This document shows positions 9,468 to 23,459 of a stretch of DNA of 64,000 bases, one piece after another. Origin of the DNA: Pinus tabuliformis (taxonomy: Eukaryota > Streptophyta > Pinopsida > Pinales > Pinaceae). Each line of letters opens with the position of its first letter. The stretch's first letter is position 1. Both the position numbers and the translations under genes were made by a program. Location of the stretch: the NCBI GenBank assembly GCA_031772625.1, contig CM062810.1, forward strand, positions 702,804,019 to 702,868,018, in the 5' to 3' direction. The notes beneath the pieces are model-generated. The model had not been told where the DNA came from and searched no databases. It saw only the letters and a program-made list of their open reading frames with translations.

Positions 9468-11292
9468 CCTGGTGTCAAGATGGTGTACGTCGTTGCATTA
9501 AGTGTTGTCAATAGTGATGATGTACATAAGAGGTGACATCGCTATCATACAAGGAAAATGCCCTCGTGCAGGAGTGGCTCCAAGAGATGTTCCGCTATAG
9601 AAACTCTCAATGAAAAGGACTCCTATCAATATGACATAGACTCATGTATGATGATGATGATGAATATCTTATCAACATGGCATAAAAGGGATCTCAATGC
9701 AAACGTGCATGACGACACATGCGTATCCCATCAACATACAACAAAGGGATCTCAAAACGCAACCTAACAAATCATGACAACAAGTAAATCACACAAATGA
9801 TTCCACATCACATCAAGTAGGAATCATGAGACAAGTAAGCAACAAGATCTCACATCAAACATCAAACATGGATCTACGCAGCACAATGCATAGCAAAAAT
9901 AAGTACATGAACATATTGCATGTACCTCACATCCAAGGGCCATCTGAAGAAAATGATATCAAACTACTGAAATTGTTCGTACCATCGATCTCACGGCGTC
10001 GAATCGCATGGAATGATTGCTCCCACATGAATGCTAACACCTGAACTCCACTTTGAAAAGTGGCTGAAAAATGAAATGAGCAAATGGAAAATCTTAACGC
10101 CCCATAACATTTGTGGTGTCAAATAGTGCAAAATTGACTATCAATTTCTGAATTATGAGAAACTGGAAATCTTGGGCTTAAGGAATCTTTTAGATTCCCC
10201 CTAGATTCCTCAAAGATTCCCTCTTTCGGATCCTCTGCAAATCAGCTGCTAAGATCAGGAAACTGACTGCACCATCCGGTTCGTGTCGCTGAGAGGTGTA
10301 AGATCGATATAAAGTTTGTCCAATTTGGACACTGCAAAAATTTCACCCTCTTGGAAATTTTGCCCCTTCACAGTTCCACCTGCGTTAAAAATTAATTAAA
10401 AATTCTATGTCTTGGTTTTCGTGCCCATTCCTGGTTCCTCTATGCTTGGGCGCACTGGTGAAATGAAGGCTTATATAAATTTTTGGGTGGATTAATCAAT
10501 AATCTTGTTTAGACGGATTGGTAAGGGCTCCGAATTAGGTGGAGGAGGTCGAGTGGTCAAACCCCGCCTCCTCCATGTTTAACCTTTTTTTTTTATTTTT
10601 TTTATTTTTTTTATTTTATGAAACCACAACATATTACTTCGGAGGGGGGTCGGGTCCGCATTAGTTGGCCTGCTCCATAACTCCCGTAACCCGTTTTAAA
10701 TAAATGGCATGTTGGGGGTTGTACATGGCGCATTAAATGGTATATTGTATTAATGGTTTGGTTTGTTGTGCATGGGATATGGGGTTCGATGGTTCATTCA
10801 TGGGGCCACCCGGTGGGGGTCGACCTACGTGGGCCAGGCGGGTTCAATCCCCGCCGAACCCGCATTCATTGTACATGGCATACAGTCGTATAGAATGGAG
10901 GAGGTTTTGGGGGTGTGGGCCGGCCTACGTGGGTTGGGCGGGTTCAACCCCCATCGGCCCCGCATTCATTGAACATGGCATATGGTTGTATAGAGTGGAG
11001 GAGGTTTTAATGAGGCCACAATTTCACCCGTCTTCGGGAGCCAGATTCCATGCTCGGGACTCGATCAATTTGTAGGACACTTAAACCTGGCCCATAGTCC
11101 AACTTTGACCAGAACTTTGACTGGCTCATTCTCCCTCATACGAGCTCAGATTGACGAACCGTTCGCACCGCCATGATCAGGATGACGAGATCTACGCTCT
11201 AGTCCTGGTTTGAAATCATTCTGATCACTTTGATTTTTGAGCTTTCATAAGCCCTCTTTGTCCTGTGTGTGTCTCTGGAGCCACCTGGATCA
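9468..11292 (-). mobile_element. Element 2: 3' LTR (left copy), truncated at its end
   Basis: 9468-10863 aligns with 13473 to the 13610s and 22588-23827 of the other copy once the satellite expansion is removed. It holds a single 751-bp equivalent of the satellite unit (9595-10345), clearly diverged from it. A TATA-like box in the minus-strand sense lies at 10470-10480. The LTR start is placed beside the polypurine tract at 11292; its last ~170 bp, present at 13300-13472 in the other copy, are missing where element 1 abuts. Within it, a ~100-bp tandem repetition ending in GGAGGAGGTTTT occurs at 10800-11010. Confidence 0.8.
10470..10480 (-). promoter_or_regulatory. TATA-like box in element 2 left LTR
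   Basis: Minus-strand ATTTATATAAG precedes a conserved block (CCTTCATTTCAC). The same box and block occur in the right LTR at 23460-23470, which supports a promoter role for transcription toward lower coordinates. Confidence 0.5.
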
Positions 11293-13230
11293 ATCCTCCC
11301 CACTGAGGAGCTTTTGGTCCTCCAAAAGCATGAAAAATAACTTGCAACTTCTTTGTACCTTGTCTGCATCACAAGCATCCTGAAAGGTCCCGCTTCCATC
11401 TCCTTCACCTTTGTTCTTCGGAGCCTTAAGCGACGAGCCGACACCTGCAACCTGTAGTACATTGTTTTTGCAAATTACATGCTTAACTCTCATGACCAAC
11501 TAATGACCCAAGCATCCCACACTTTCCACGAGTTTATAACACGTACTCGGTGGTCAAGTTTACATCAAGATGGACAAAATACCCCAGCTACGACAACAAA
11601 GGCCAACATATCATTGTTGCTTTAACAAGTGATGGAAAACATATTATCACTACAACACATGATTTACAAAAATAAGGCCAAGCACTATTTTAGCTTTGAC
11701 AAGTGATGGAAACATGACATCACTTTCACAGTTTGAAATGCAACTCAAAATAATACCAGACATCATTGTTCTTGAATAAGTGATGGAAAACACATCATCA
11801 CTTTTACATTTTAAAATGCAACAAATGGTTTACAAAATAATGGCCATGAAACACTAACATATCGAGAAACCATTTTTCATTTATCGCTGTGAATGGGTCA
11901 CCTCCGTGTGGTGGTTTTTCTTGTCAAACAATCGTTTCACCTAGTTCATGCACTGACATTTTGTCTTTAAGGCACTGCTTTGGATGGAGCCTCCAACAAG
12001 TGGCTCTTTGATGACCACTTCTGTCGCAATGATTACAATAGGTCTTCTTCCTCCAGATCTTCTTAACATGTTTCTTTACTTGTTGTTGATGGGGTCTTTC
12101 ATGCCTCATCCTTTTGTGTGCTGCCATTCTTTTCCAACACTTCGAAAATGTATGGTTATGTAATCCACAAAAGGTACATGTTTTTCGATGCCATGTTTTG
12201 CGTTCATCATTAACAACATGATTATAATTGAAATGAACATTCCAATGTCGAGAGTGGTCATACCTTTCCTTGCCATCTCTGGTGTAAGTATGGCGATGAG
12301 AGATTAACTCACTCCTTCCCTGTAATGGGCACTGTCATGGGATGATGGGGATGTGTTCCCATCATTCTCTTTCCTCGACGATTTTAACGATGTCTCGGAA
12401 GCATATGACACCTTCGAGCATTCTCTTTTGGTGTATCTCAAGCCTGCAAATTGAGGTCTCTGCACAACCTCCAATGATTGAGTTATGCCTTGGTTATTAA
12501 CACCAAGTTCCTTTTCCTCGTGTCTCGTCCTGGTAAGGAGCCTCATGTTTGTCCATGTAATTGGGATCTCCAAATCTCCAACAGAAATCATACTATGTGA
12601 AGATGAAACTGAAAGGAAATCAACATCTTTTACGTCCTTTCTCGATTTTGAAAGAACTGATGAGGGTTTCTCTTCATCTGTTGTTGGTTTGCTAGTTGTC
12701 TCGGTGCATTCCCCAACCTATTTTTTGACATACCCAAGTCTTATCTGACGGGGTAATTCCTCCACTTTGATGGGGTTGACAATGCCTTGGCCATTAACGC
12801 CCAAGACTTTTCCTTCATACCCCATTTTCTTCAACAGTTTGGAGCCAATTCCCGTGGTATGATTTTCAAAAACAACAGAATCATCATCAAGAAACATACA
12901 TGAAGATGGAGAACTACTTGTTACCTCACATGGGTCACGCTGCAGCTTTTCCAAGGCCTCGTCCTTCACTTGTAGCTGTCGTAGCAAACTATGTTTCTCC
13001 TCTTTCTCTTCATGTAGAAGCATCTTCAATTCAACGTTCTCTATTTGAAGATTATGTTTGTTGTGCTTCAATTCTTCCAGGGCCTCTTCTGTGGCTCGCA
13101 ACTGAAGCTGCAATCGCTCATTTTCCTTTGTCTTTTTCTGTAGAGTTTCATACATTATTTCCACCTTTTTGGAAATTTTAAGCATGGTCTCGTACATCGT
13201 TTTTTCTTCCTCTATCACTGCATGTTCCAT
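11290..13230 (-). pseudogene. Element 2 gag-like protein: coiled coil, G-patches, zinc knuckles (broken)
   Basis: A run of minus-strand frames starts at ATG 13230, 36 bases after the primer site, and ends at 11290 beside the polypurine tract, so it fills the whole internal region. The first piece (13230-12718, 170 residues) has a coiled coil at ~5-98 and a G-patch at ~126-168 ([31 protein letters not shown]). A single TAG at 12718-12720 separates it from an in-frame second piece (to 12304) with a degenerate G-patch C-terminal half (LGVNNQGITQSLEVVQRP, FAGLRY). After a frame change near 12300 come two zinc knuckles, CTFCGLHNHTFSKC (about 12150-12190) and CNHCDRSGHQRATC (about 12000-12045). The last frame (11499-11290) is lysine-rich and ends LLSGED. 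No protease, RT or integrase is seen. G-patch and CCHC motifs bind nucleic acid; with the coiled coil this suggests an RNA-binding, self-assembling Gag-like product of a non-autonomous element. That role is inference. Confidence 0.7.
11294..11304 (-). promoter_or_regulatory. Polypurine tract of element 2
   Basis: On the minus strand AGTGGGGAGGA follows the last coding frame and precedes TTGATCC, taken as the 3' LTR start. It is nearly identical to the tract of element 1. Confidence 0.7.
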
Positions 13231-13265
13231 TGTTCACGCTTGCAATTCACATCCACTCAGAGACC

Positions 13266-13277
13266 GCTTTGATACCA
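13266..13277 (-). promoter_or_regulatory. Primer-binding site of element 2
   Basis: Minus-strand TGGTATCAAAGC matches the plant initiator-Met type primer site with one change. It lies between the right LTR and the first ATG of the gag-like frame and sets the element orientation as minus. Confidence 0.8.
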
Positions 13278-13600
13278 CTTGATCCAAGTCCGGGTGTGAC
13301 AAAGGAACCTCCCAAGACCTTTTACTTTGGTGATGTGTTAAATTGCATTTTTTAAAGAACATAAACGAATACATATGCATGCTGTAAAGAAGAGGAACAT
13401 GTCAATCATCAACACATGAAAACATAAGCCATTGATAACGGAGTTCGTCCAGGAGGGACTACGTCTCTGGGCCCTGGTGTCAAGATGGTGTAGGCCGCTG
13501 CATTAAGTGTTGTCAATAGTGATGATGTACATAAGAGGTGATGTAGCTATCATACAAGGAAAATTCCCTCACGCAAGAGTGGCTCCAAGAGATGTTCCGC

Positions 13601-16600
13601 TACAATAACTCTCAATCAAAAGAACTCCTATCAGTATGACATAGACTCATGCATGATGATGATGAACATCCTGCCAACATGGCATAAAAGGGATCTCAAT
13701 ACAAACATGCATGACAACACATGAGTATCCCATCAACATACAACAAGCGGATCTCAAAACACAACATGACGAATCATGACAACAAGTACATCACACAAAT
13801 GATTCCACATCACATCAAGCAGGAATCATGAGACAAGTAAGAAACAAGATCCCACATCAAACATCAAACATGAATCTGTGCATCAGAATGCATAGCAAAA
13901 AGAAGTACTTGAACATATTGCATATACCTCACATCTAGGGGCCATCTGGAGAAAAGGATGTCAAACTACTGAAGTTGTTCGTACCATCAATCTCACGGCG
14001 TCGAATCGCATGGAATCAATGGTCGCACATGAATGCTGACACTTGCACTCCACTTCGAGAAGTGGTCAAAAAATGAAATGAGAAAATGGAAAATCTGAAT
14101 ACACCATCAGATTTATGACATTGAATAGGGCAAAATCGACTGTCAAATTTCTGAATTCTGAGAAAGTGGAAATTTGGGGCTTAAGGAATCTTTTAGATTC
14201 CCCCTAGATTCCTCAAAGATTCCATCCTCCGGGTCATCTGCAAATCGACTGCTCAGATAAAGAAACTAACTGCGCTATCGAGTTCATGTCACTGAGAGGT
14301 GTAAGATCGATATAAAGTTTGTCCAATTTGGACACTGCAAAAATTTCGCTACAATAACTCTCAATCAAAAGAACTCCTATCAGTATGACATAGACTCATG
14401 CATGATGATGATGAACATCCTGCCAACATGGCATAAAAGGGATCTCAATACAAACATGCATGACAACACATGAGTATCCCATCAACATACAACAAGCGGA
14501 TCTCAAAACACAACATGACGAATCATGACAACAAGTACATCACACAAATGATTCCACATCACATCAAGCAGGAATCATGAGACAAGTAAGAAACAAGATC
14601 CCACATCAAACATCAAACATGAATCTGTGCATCAGAATGCATAGCAAAAAGAAGTACTTGAACATATTGCATATACCTCACATCTAGGGGCCATCTGGAG
14701 AAAAGGATGTCAAACTACTGAAGTTGTTCGTACCATCAATCTCACGGCGTCGAATCGCATGGAATCAATGGTCGCACATGAATGCTGACACTTGCACTCC
14801 ACTTCGAGAAGTGGTCAAAAAATGAAATGAGAAAATGGAAAATCTGAATACACCATCAGATTTATGACATTGAATAGGGCAAAATCGACTGTCAAATTTC
14901 TGAATTCTGAGAAAGTGGAAATTTGGGGCTTAAGGAATCTTTTAGATTCCCCCTAGATTCCTCAAAGATTCCATCCTCCGGGTCATCTGCAAATCGACTG
15001 CTCAGATAAAGAAACTAACTGCGCTATCGAGTTCATGTCACTGAGAGGTGTAAGATCGATATAAAGTTTGTCCAATTTGGACACTGCAAAAATTTCGCTA
15101 CAATAACTCTCAATCAAAAGAACTCCTATCAGTATGACATAGACTCATGCATGATGATGATGAACATCCTGCCAACATGGCATAAAAGGGATCTCAATAC
15201 AAACATGCATGACAACACATGAGTATCCCATCAACATACAACAAGCGGATCTCAAAACACAACATGACGAATCATGACAACAAGTACATCACACAAATGA
15301 TTCCACATCACATCAAGCAGGAATCATGAGACAAGTAAGAAACAAGATCCCACATCAAACATCAAACATGAATCTGTGCATCAGAATGCATAGCAAAAAG
15401 AAGTACTTGAACATATTGCATATACCTCACATCTAGGGGCCATCTGGAGAAAAGGATGTCAAACTACTGAAGTTGTTCGTACCATCAATCTCACGGCGTC
15501 GAATCGCATGGAATCAATGGTCGCACATGAATGCTGACACTTGCACTCCACTTCGAGAAGTGGTCAAAAAATGAAATGAGAAAATGGAAAATCTGAATAC
15601 ACCATCAGATTTATGACATTGAATAGGGCAAAATCGACTGTCAAATTTCTGAATTCTGAGAAAGTGGAAATTTGGGGCTTAAGGAATCTTTTAGATTCCC
15701 CCTAGATTCCTCAAAGATTCCATCCTCCGGGTCATCTGCAAATCGACTGCTCAGATAAAGAAACTAACTGCGCTATCGAGTTCATGTCACTGAGAGGTGT
15801 AAGATCGATATAAAGTTTGTCCAATTTGGACACTGCAAAAATTTCGCTACAATAACTCTCAATCAAAAGAACTCCTATCAGTATGACATAGACTCATGCA
15901 TGATGATGATGAACATCCTGCCAACATGGCATAAAAGGGATCTCAATACAAACATGCATGACAACACATGAGTATCCCATCAACATACAACAAGCGGATC
16001 TCAAAACACAACATGACGAATCATGACAACAAGTACATCACACAAATGATTCCACATCACATCAAGCAGGAATCATGAGACAAGTAAGAAACAAGATCCC
16101 ACATCAAACATCAAACATGAATCTGTGCATCAGAATGCATAGCAAAAAGAAGTACTTGAACATATTGCATATACCTCACATCTAGGGGCCATCTGGAGAA
16201 AAGGATGTCAAACTACTGAAGTTGTTCGTACCATCAATCTCACGGCGTCGAATCGCATGGAATCAATGGTCGCACATGAATGCTGACACTTGCACTCCAC
16301 TTCGAGAAGTGGTCAAAAAATGAAATGAGAAAATGGAAAATCTGAATACACCATCAGATTTATGACATTGAATAGGGCAAAATCGACTGTCAAATTTCTG
16401 AATTCTGAGAAAGTGGAAATTTGGGGCTTAAGGAATCTTTTAGATTCCCCCTAGATTCCTCAAAGATTCCATCCTCCGGGTCATCTGCAAATCGACTGCT
16501 CAGATAAAGAAACTAACTGCGCTATCGAGTTCATGTCACTGAGAGGTGTAAGATCGATATAAAGTTTGTCCAATTTGGACACTGCAAAAATTTCGCTACA

Positions 16601-19600
16601 ATAACTCTCAATCAAAAGAACTCCTATCAGTATGACATAGACTCATGCATGATGATGATGAACATCCTGCCAACATGGCATAAAAGGGATCTCAATACAA
16701 ACATGCATGACAACACATGAGTATCCCATCAACATACAACAAGCGGATCTCAAAACACAACATGACGAATCATGACAACAAGTACATCACACAAATGATT
16801 CCACATCACATCAAGCAGGAATCATGAGACAAGTAAGAAACAAGATCCCACATCAAACATCAAACATGAATCTGTGCATCAGAATGCATAGCAAAAAGAA
16901 GTACTTGAACATATTGCATATACCTCACATCTAGGGGCCATCTGGAGAAAAGGATGTCAAACTACTGAAGTTGTTCGTACCATCAATCTCACGGCGTCGA
17001 ATCGCATGGAATCAATGGTCGCACATGAATGCTGACACTTGCACTCCACTTCGAGAAGTGGTCAAAAAATGAAATGAGAAAATGGAAAATCTGAATACAC
17101 CATCAGATTTATGACATTGAATAGGGCAAAATCGACTGTCAAATTTCTGAATTCTGAGAAAGTGGAAATTTGGGGCTTAAGGAATCTTTTAGATTCCCCC
17201 TAGATTCCTCAAAGATTCCATCCTCCGGGTCATCTGCAAATCGACTGCTCAGATAAAGAAACTAACTGCGCTATCGAGTTCATGTCACTGAGAGGTGTAA
17301 GATCGATATAAAGTTTGTCCAATTTGGACACTGCAAAAATTTCGCTACAATAACTCTCAATCAAAAGAACTCCTATCAGTATGACATAGACTCATGCATG
17401 ATGATGATGAACATCCTGCCAACATGGCATAAAAGGGATCTCAATACAAACATGCATGACAACACATGAGTATCCCATCAACATACAACAAGCGGATCTC
17501 AAAACACAACATGACGAATCATGACAACAAGTACATCACACAAATGATTCCACATCACATCAAGCAGGAATCATGAGACAAGTAAGAAACAAGATTCCAC
17601 ATCAAACATCAAACATGAATCTGTGCATCAGAATGCATAGCAAAAAGAAGTACTTGAACATATTGCATATACCTCACATCTAGGGGCCATCTGGAGAAAA
17701 GGATGTCAAACTACTGAAGTTGTTCGTACCATCAATCTCACGGCGTCGAATCGCATGGAATCAATGGTCGCACATGAATGCTGACACTTGCACTCCACTT
17801 CGAGAAGTGGTCAAAAAATGAAATGAGAAAATGGAAAATCTGAATACACCATCAGATTTATGACATTGAATAGGGCAAAATCGACTGTCAAATTTCTGAA
17901 TTCTGAGAAAGTGGAAATTTGGGGCTTAAGGAATCTTTTAGATTCCCCCTAGATTCCTCAAAGATTCCATCCTCCGAGTCATCTGCAAATCGACTGCTCA
18001 GATAAAGAAACTAACTGCGCTATCGAGTTCATGTCACTGAGAGGTGTAAGATCGATATAAAGTTTGTCCAATTTGGACACTGCAAAAATTTCGCTACAAT
18101 AACTCTCAATCAAAAGAACTCCTATCAGTATGACATAGACTCATGCATGATGATGATGAACATCCTGCCAACATGGCATAAAAGGGATCTCAATACAAAC
18201 ATGCATGACAACACATGAGTATCCCATCAACATACAACAAGCGGATCTCAAAACACAACATGACGAATCATGACAACAAGTACATCACACAAATGATTCC
18301 ACATCACATCAAGCAGGAATCATGAGACAAGTAAGAAACAAGATCCCACATCAAACATCAAACATGAATCTGTGCATCAGAATGCATAGCAAAAAGAAGT
18401 ACTTGAACATATTGCATATACCTCACATCTAGGGGCCATCTGGAGAAAAGGATGTCAAACTACTGAAGTTGTTCGTACCATCAATCTCACGGCGTCGAAT
18501 CGCATGGAATCAATGGTCGCACATGAATGCTGACACTTGCACTCCACTTCGAGAAGTGGTCAAAAAATGAAATGAGAAAATGGAAAATCTGAATACACCA
18601 TCAGATTTATGACATTGAATAGGGCAAAATCGACTGTCAAATTTCTGAATTCTGAGAAAGTGGAAATTTGGGGCTTAAGGAATCTTTTAGATTCCCCCTA
18701 GATTCCTCAAAGATTCCATCCTCCGGGTCATCTGCAAATCGACTGCTCAGATAAAGAAACTAACTGCGCTATCGAGTTCATGTCACTGAGAGGTGTAAGA
18801 TCGATATAAAGTTTGTCCAATTTGGACACTGCAAAAATTTCGCTACAATAACTCTCAATCAAAAGAACTCCTATCAGTATGACATAGACTCATGCATGAT
18901 GATGATGAACATCCTGCCAACATGGCATAAAAGGGATCTCAATACAAACATGCATGACAACACATGAGTATCCCATCAACATACAACAAGCGGATCTCAA
19001 AACACAACATGACGAATCATGACAACAAGTACATCACACAAATGATTCCACATCACATCAAGCAGGAATCATGAGACAAGTAAGAAACAAGATCCCACAT
19101 CAAACATCAAACATGAATCTGTGCATCAGAATGCATAGCAAAAAGAAGTACTTGAACATATTGCATATACCTCACATCTAGGGGCCATCTGGAGAAAAGG
19201 ATGTCAAACTACTGAAGTTGTTCGTACCATCAATCTCACGGCGTCGAATCGCATGGAATCAATGGTCGCACATGAATGCTGACACTTGCACTCCACTTCG
19301 AGAAGTGGTCAAAAAATGAAATGAGAAAATGGAAAATCTGAATACACCATCAGATTTATGACATTGAATAGGGCAAAATCGACTGTCAAATTTCTGAATT
19401 CTGAGAAAGTGGAAATTTGGGGCTTAAGGAATCTTTTAGATTCCCCCTAGATTCCTCAAAGATTCCATCCTCCGGGTCATCTGCAAATCGACTGCTCAGA
19501 TAAAGAAACTAACTGCGCTATCGAGTTCATGTCACTGAGAGGTGTAAGATCGATATAAAGTTTGTCCAATTTGGACACTGCAAAAATTTCGCTACAATAA

Positions 19601-22600
19601 CTCTCAATCAAAAGAACTCCTATCAGTATGACATAGACTCATGCATGATGATGATGAACATCCTGCCAACATGGCATAAAAGGGATCTCAATACAAACAT
19701 GCATGACAACACATGAGTATCCCATCAACATACAACAAGCGGATCTCAAAACACAACATGACGAATCATGACAACAAGTACATCACACAAATGATTCCAC
19801 ATCACATCAAGCAGGAATCATGAGACAAGTAAGAAACAAGATCCCACATCAAACATCAAACATGAATCTGTGCATCAGAATGCATAGCAAAAAGAAGTAC
19901 TTGAACATATTGCATATACCTCACATCTAGGGGCCATCTGGAGAAAAGGATGTCAAACTACTGAAGTTGTTCGTACCATCAATCTCACGGCGTCAAATCG
20001 CATGGAATCAATGGTCGCACATGAATGCTGACACTTGCACTCCACTTCGAGAAGTGGTCAAAAAATGAAATGAGAAAATGGAAAATCTGAATACACCATC
20101 AGATTTATGACATTGAATAGGGCAAAATCGACTGTCAAATTTCTGAATTCTGAGAAAGTGGAAATTTGGGGCTTAAGGAATCTTTTAGATTCCCCCTAGA
20201 TTCCTCAAAGATTCCATCCTCCGGGTCATCTGCAAATCGACTGCTCAGATAAAGAAACTAACTGCGCTATCGAGTTCATGTCACTGAGAGGTGTAAGATC
20301 GATATAAAGTTTGTCCAATTTGGACACTGCAAAAATTTCGCTACAATAACTCTCAATCAAAAGAACTCCTATCAGTATGACATAGACTCATGCATGATGA
20401 TGATGAACATCCTGCCAACATGGCATAAAAGGGATCTCAATACAAACATGCATGACAACACATGAGTATCCCATCAACATACAACAAGCGGATCTCAAAA
20501 CACAACATGACGAATCATGACAACAAGTACATCACACAAATGATTCCACATCACATCAAGCAGGAATCATGAGACAAGTAAGAAACAAGATTCCACATCA
20601 AACATCAAACATGAATCTGTGCATCAGAATGCATAGCAAAAAGAAGTACTTGAACATATTGCATATACCTCACATCTAGGGGCCATCTGGAGAAAAGGAT
20701 GTCAAACTACTGAAGTTGTTCGTACCATCAATCTCACGGCGTCGAATCGCATGGAATCAATGGTCGCACATGAATGCTGACACTTGCACTCCACTTCGAG
20801 AAGTGGTCAAAAAATGAAATGAGAAAATGGAAAATCTGAATACACCATCAGATTTATGACATTGAATAGGGCAAAATCGACTGTCAAATTTCTGAATTCT
20901 GAGAAAGTGGAAATTTGGGGCTTAAGGAATCTTTTAGATTCCCCCTAGATTCCTCAAAGATTCCATCCTCCGAGTCATCTGCAAATCGACTGCTCAGATA
21001 AAGAAACTAACTGCGCTATCGAGTTCATGTCACTGAGAGGTGTAAGATCGATATAAAGTTTGTCCAATTTGGACACTGCAAAAATTTCGCTACAATAACT
21101 CTCAATCAAAAGAACTCCTATCAGTATGACATAGACTCATGCATGATGATGATGAACATCCTGCCAACATGGCATAAAAGGGATCTCAATACAAACATGC
21201 ATGACAACACATGAGTATCCCATCAACATACAACAAGCGGATCTCAAAACACAACATGACGAATCATGACAACAAGTACATCACACAAATGATTCCACAT
21301 CACATCAAGCAGGAATCATGAGACAAGTAAGAAACAAGATCCCACATCAAACATCAAACATGAATCTGTGCATCAGAATGCATAGCAAAAAGAAGTACTT
21401 GAACATATTGCATATACCTCACATCTAGGGGCCATCTGGAGAAAAGGATGTCAAACTACTGAAGTTGTTCGTACCATCAATCTCACGGCGTCGAATCGCA
21501 TGGAATCAATGGTCGCACATGAATGCTGACACTTGCACTCCACTTCGAGAAGTGGTCAAAAAATGAAATGAGAAAATGGAAAATCTGAATACACCATCAG
21601 ATTTATGACATTGAATAGGGCAAAATCGACTGTCAAATTTCTGAATTCTGAGAAAGTGGAAATTTGGGGCTTAAGGAATCTTTTAGATTCCCCCTAGATT
21701 CCTCAAAGATTCCATCCTCCGGGTCATCTGCAAATCGACTGCTCAGATAAAGAAACTAACTGCGCTATCGAGTTCATGTCACTGAGAGGTGTAAGATCGA
21801 TATAAAGTTTGTCCAATTTGGACACTGCAAAAATTTCGCTACAATAACTCTCAATCAAAAGAACTCCTATCAGTATGACATAGACTCATGCATGATGATG
21901 ATGAACATCCTGCCAACATGGCATAAAAGGGATCTCAATACAAACATGCATGACAACACATGAGTATCCCATCAACATACAACAAGCGGATCTCAAAACA
22001 CAACATGACGAATCATGACAACAAGTACATCACACAAATGATTCCACATCACATCAAGCAGGAATCATGAGACAAGTAAGAAACAAGATCCCACATCAAA
22101 CATCAAACATGAATCTGTGCATCAGAATGCATAGCAAAAAGAAGTACTTGAACATATTGCATATACCTCACATCTAGGGGCCATCTGGAGAAAAGGATGT
22201 CAAACTACTGAAGTTGTTCGTACCATCAATCTCACGGCGTCGAATCGCATGGAATCAATGGTCGCACATGAATGCTGACACTTGCACTCCACTTCGAGAA
22301 GTGGTCAAAAAATGAAATGAGAAAATGGAAAATCTGAATACACCATCAGATTTATGACATTGAATAGGGCAAAATCGACTGTCAAATTTCTGAATTCTGA
22401 GAAAGTGGAAATTTGGGGCTTAAGGAATCTTTTAGATTCCCCCTAGATTCCTCAAAGATTCCATCCTCCGGGTCATCTGCAAATCGACTGCTCAGATAAA
22501 GAAACTAACTGCGCTATCGAGTTCATGTCACTGAGAGGTGTAAGATCGATATAAAGTTTGTCCAATTTGGACACTGCAAAAATTTCGCTACAATAACTCT

Positions 22601-23336
22601 CAATCAAAAGAACTCCTATCAGTATGACATAGACTCATGCATGATGATGATGAACATCCTGCCAACATGGCATAAAAGGGATCTCAATACAAACATGCAT
22701 GACAACACATGAGTATCCCATCAACATACAACAAGCGGATCTCAAAACACAACATGACGAATCATGACAACAAGTACATCACACAAATGATTCCACATCA
22801 CATCAAGCAGGAATCATGAGACAAGTAAGAAACAAGATCCCACATCAAACATCAAACATGAATCTGTGCATCAGAATGCATAGCAAAAAGAAGTACTTGA
22901 ACATATTGCATATACCTCACATCTAGGGGCCATCTGGAGAAAAGGATGTCAAACTACTGAAGTTGTTCGTACCATCAATCTCACGGCGTCGAATCGCATG
23001 GAATCAATGGTCGCACATGAATGCTGACACTTGCACTCCACTTCGAGAAGTGGTCAAAAAATGAAATGAGAAAATGGAAAATCTGAATACACCATCAGAT
23101 TTATGACATTGAATAGGGCAAAATCGACTGTCAAATTTCTGAATTCTGAGAAAGTGGAAATTTGGGGCTTAAGGAATCTTTTAGATTCCCCCTAGATTCC
23201 TCAAAGATTCCATCCTCCGGGTCATCTGCAAATCGACTGCTCAGATAAAGAAACTAACTGCGCTATCGAGTTCATGTCACTGAGAGGTGTAAGATCGATA
23301 TAAAGTTTGTCCAATTTGGACACTGCAAAAATTTCA
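13601..23336. repeat. Satellite of 13 near-identical 749-bp units inside an LTR
   Basis: Units begin (CTACAATAACTCTC) at 13601, 14349, 15098, 15847, 16596, 17345, 18094, 18843, 19592, 20341, 21090, 21839 and 22588. The first is 748 bp, one A short in an A run near 13617-13621; the rest are 749 bp. I found only five base changes: T at 17596 and A at 17977 in unit 6, the same two at 20592 and 20973 in unit 10, and A at 19995 in unit 9. Each joint fuses AAAAATTTC to GCTACAATAAC; the outer borders are TGTTCC/GCTAC (left) and ATTTC/ACCCTC (right). Each unit contains small hairpins (GTCCAATTTGGAC; GGAATCTTTTAGATTCC). No reading frame of note. The other LTR has one diverged monomer, so the array arose after insertion of the element. 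Confidence 0.97.
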
Positions 23337-23459
23337 CCCTCTTGGAAATTTCGCTCCTTCATGGTTCCACCTGCATTAAAAATTAATTAAAATTCTGCAT
23401 CTCAATTTCCATGCCCACTCCTGGTTCCTCCATGCTTGGGTGCACTAGTGAAATGAAGG

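Noticed and set aside
10838-10854. tRNA T-arm (GCGGGTTCAATCCCCGC) suggesting a tRNA gene
   Set aside because: The T-arm shape is perfect, but there is no A-box or acceptor stem at the right distance and the motif is part of a ~100-bp LTR repetition.
13601-23336. CRISPR-like array
   Set aside because: Units are 749 bp and follow head to tail without spacers; they lie inside an LTR of a plant retroelement.
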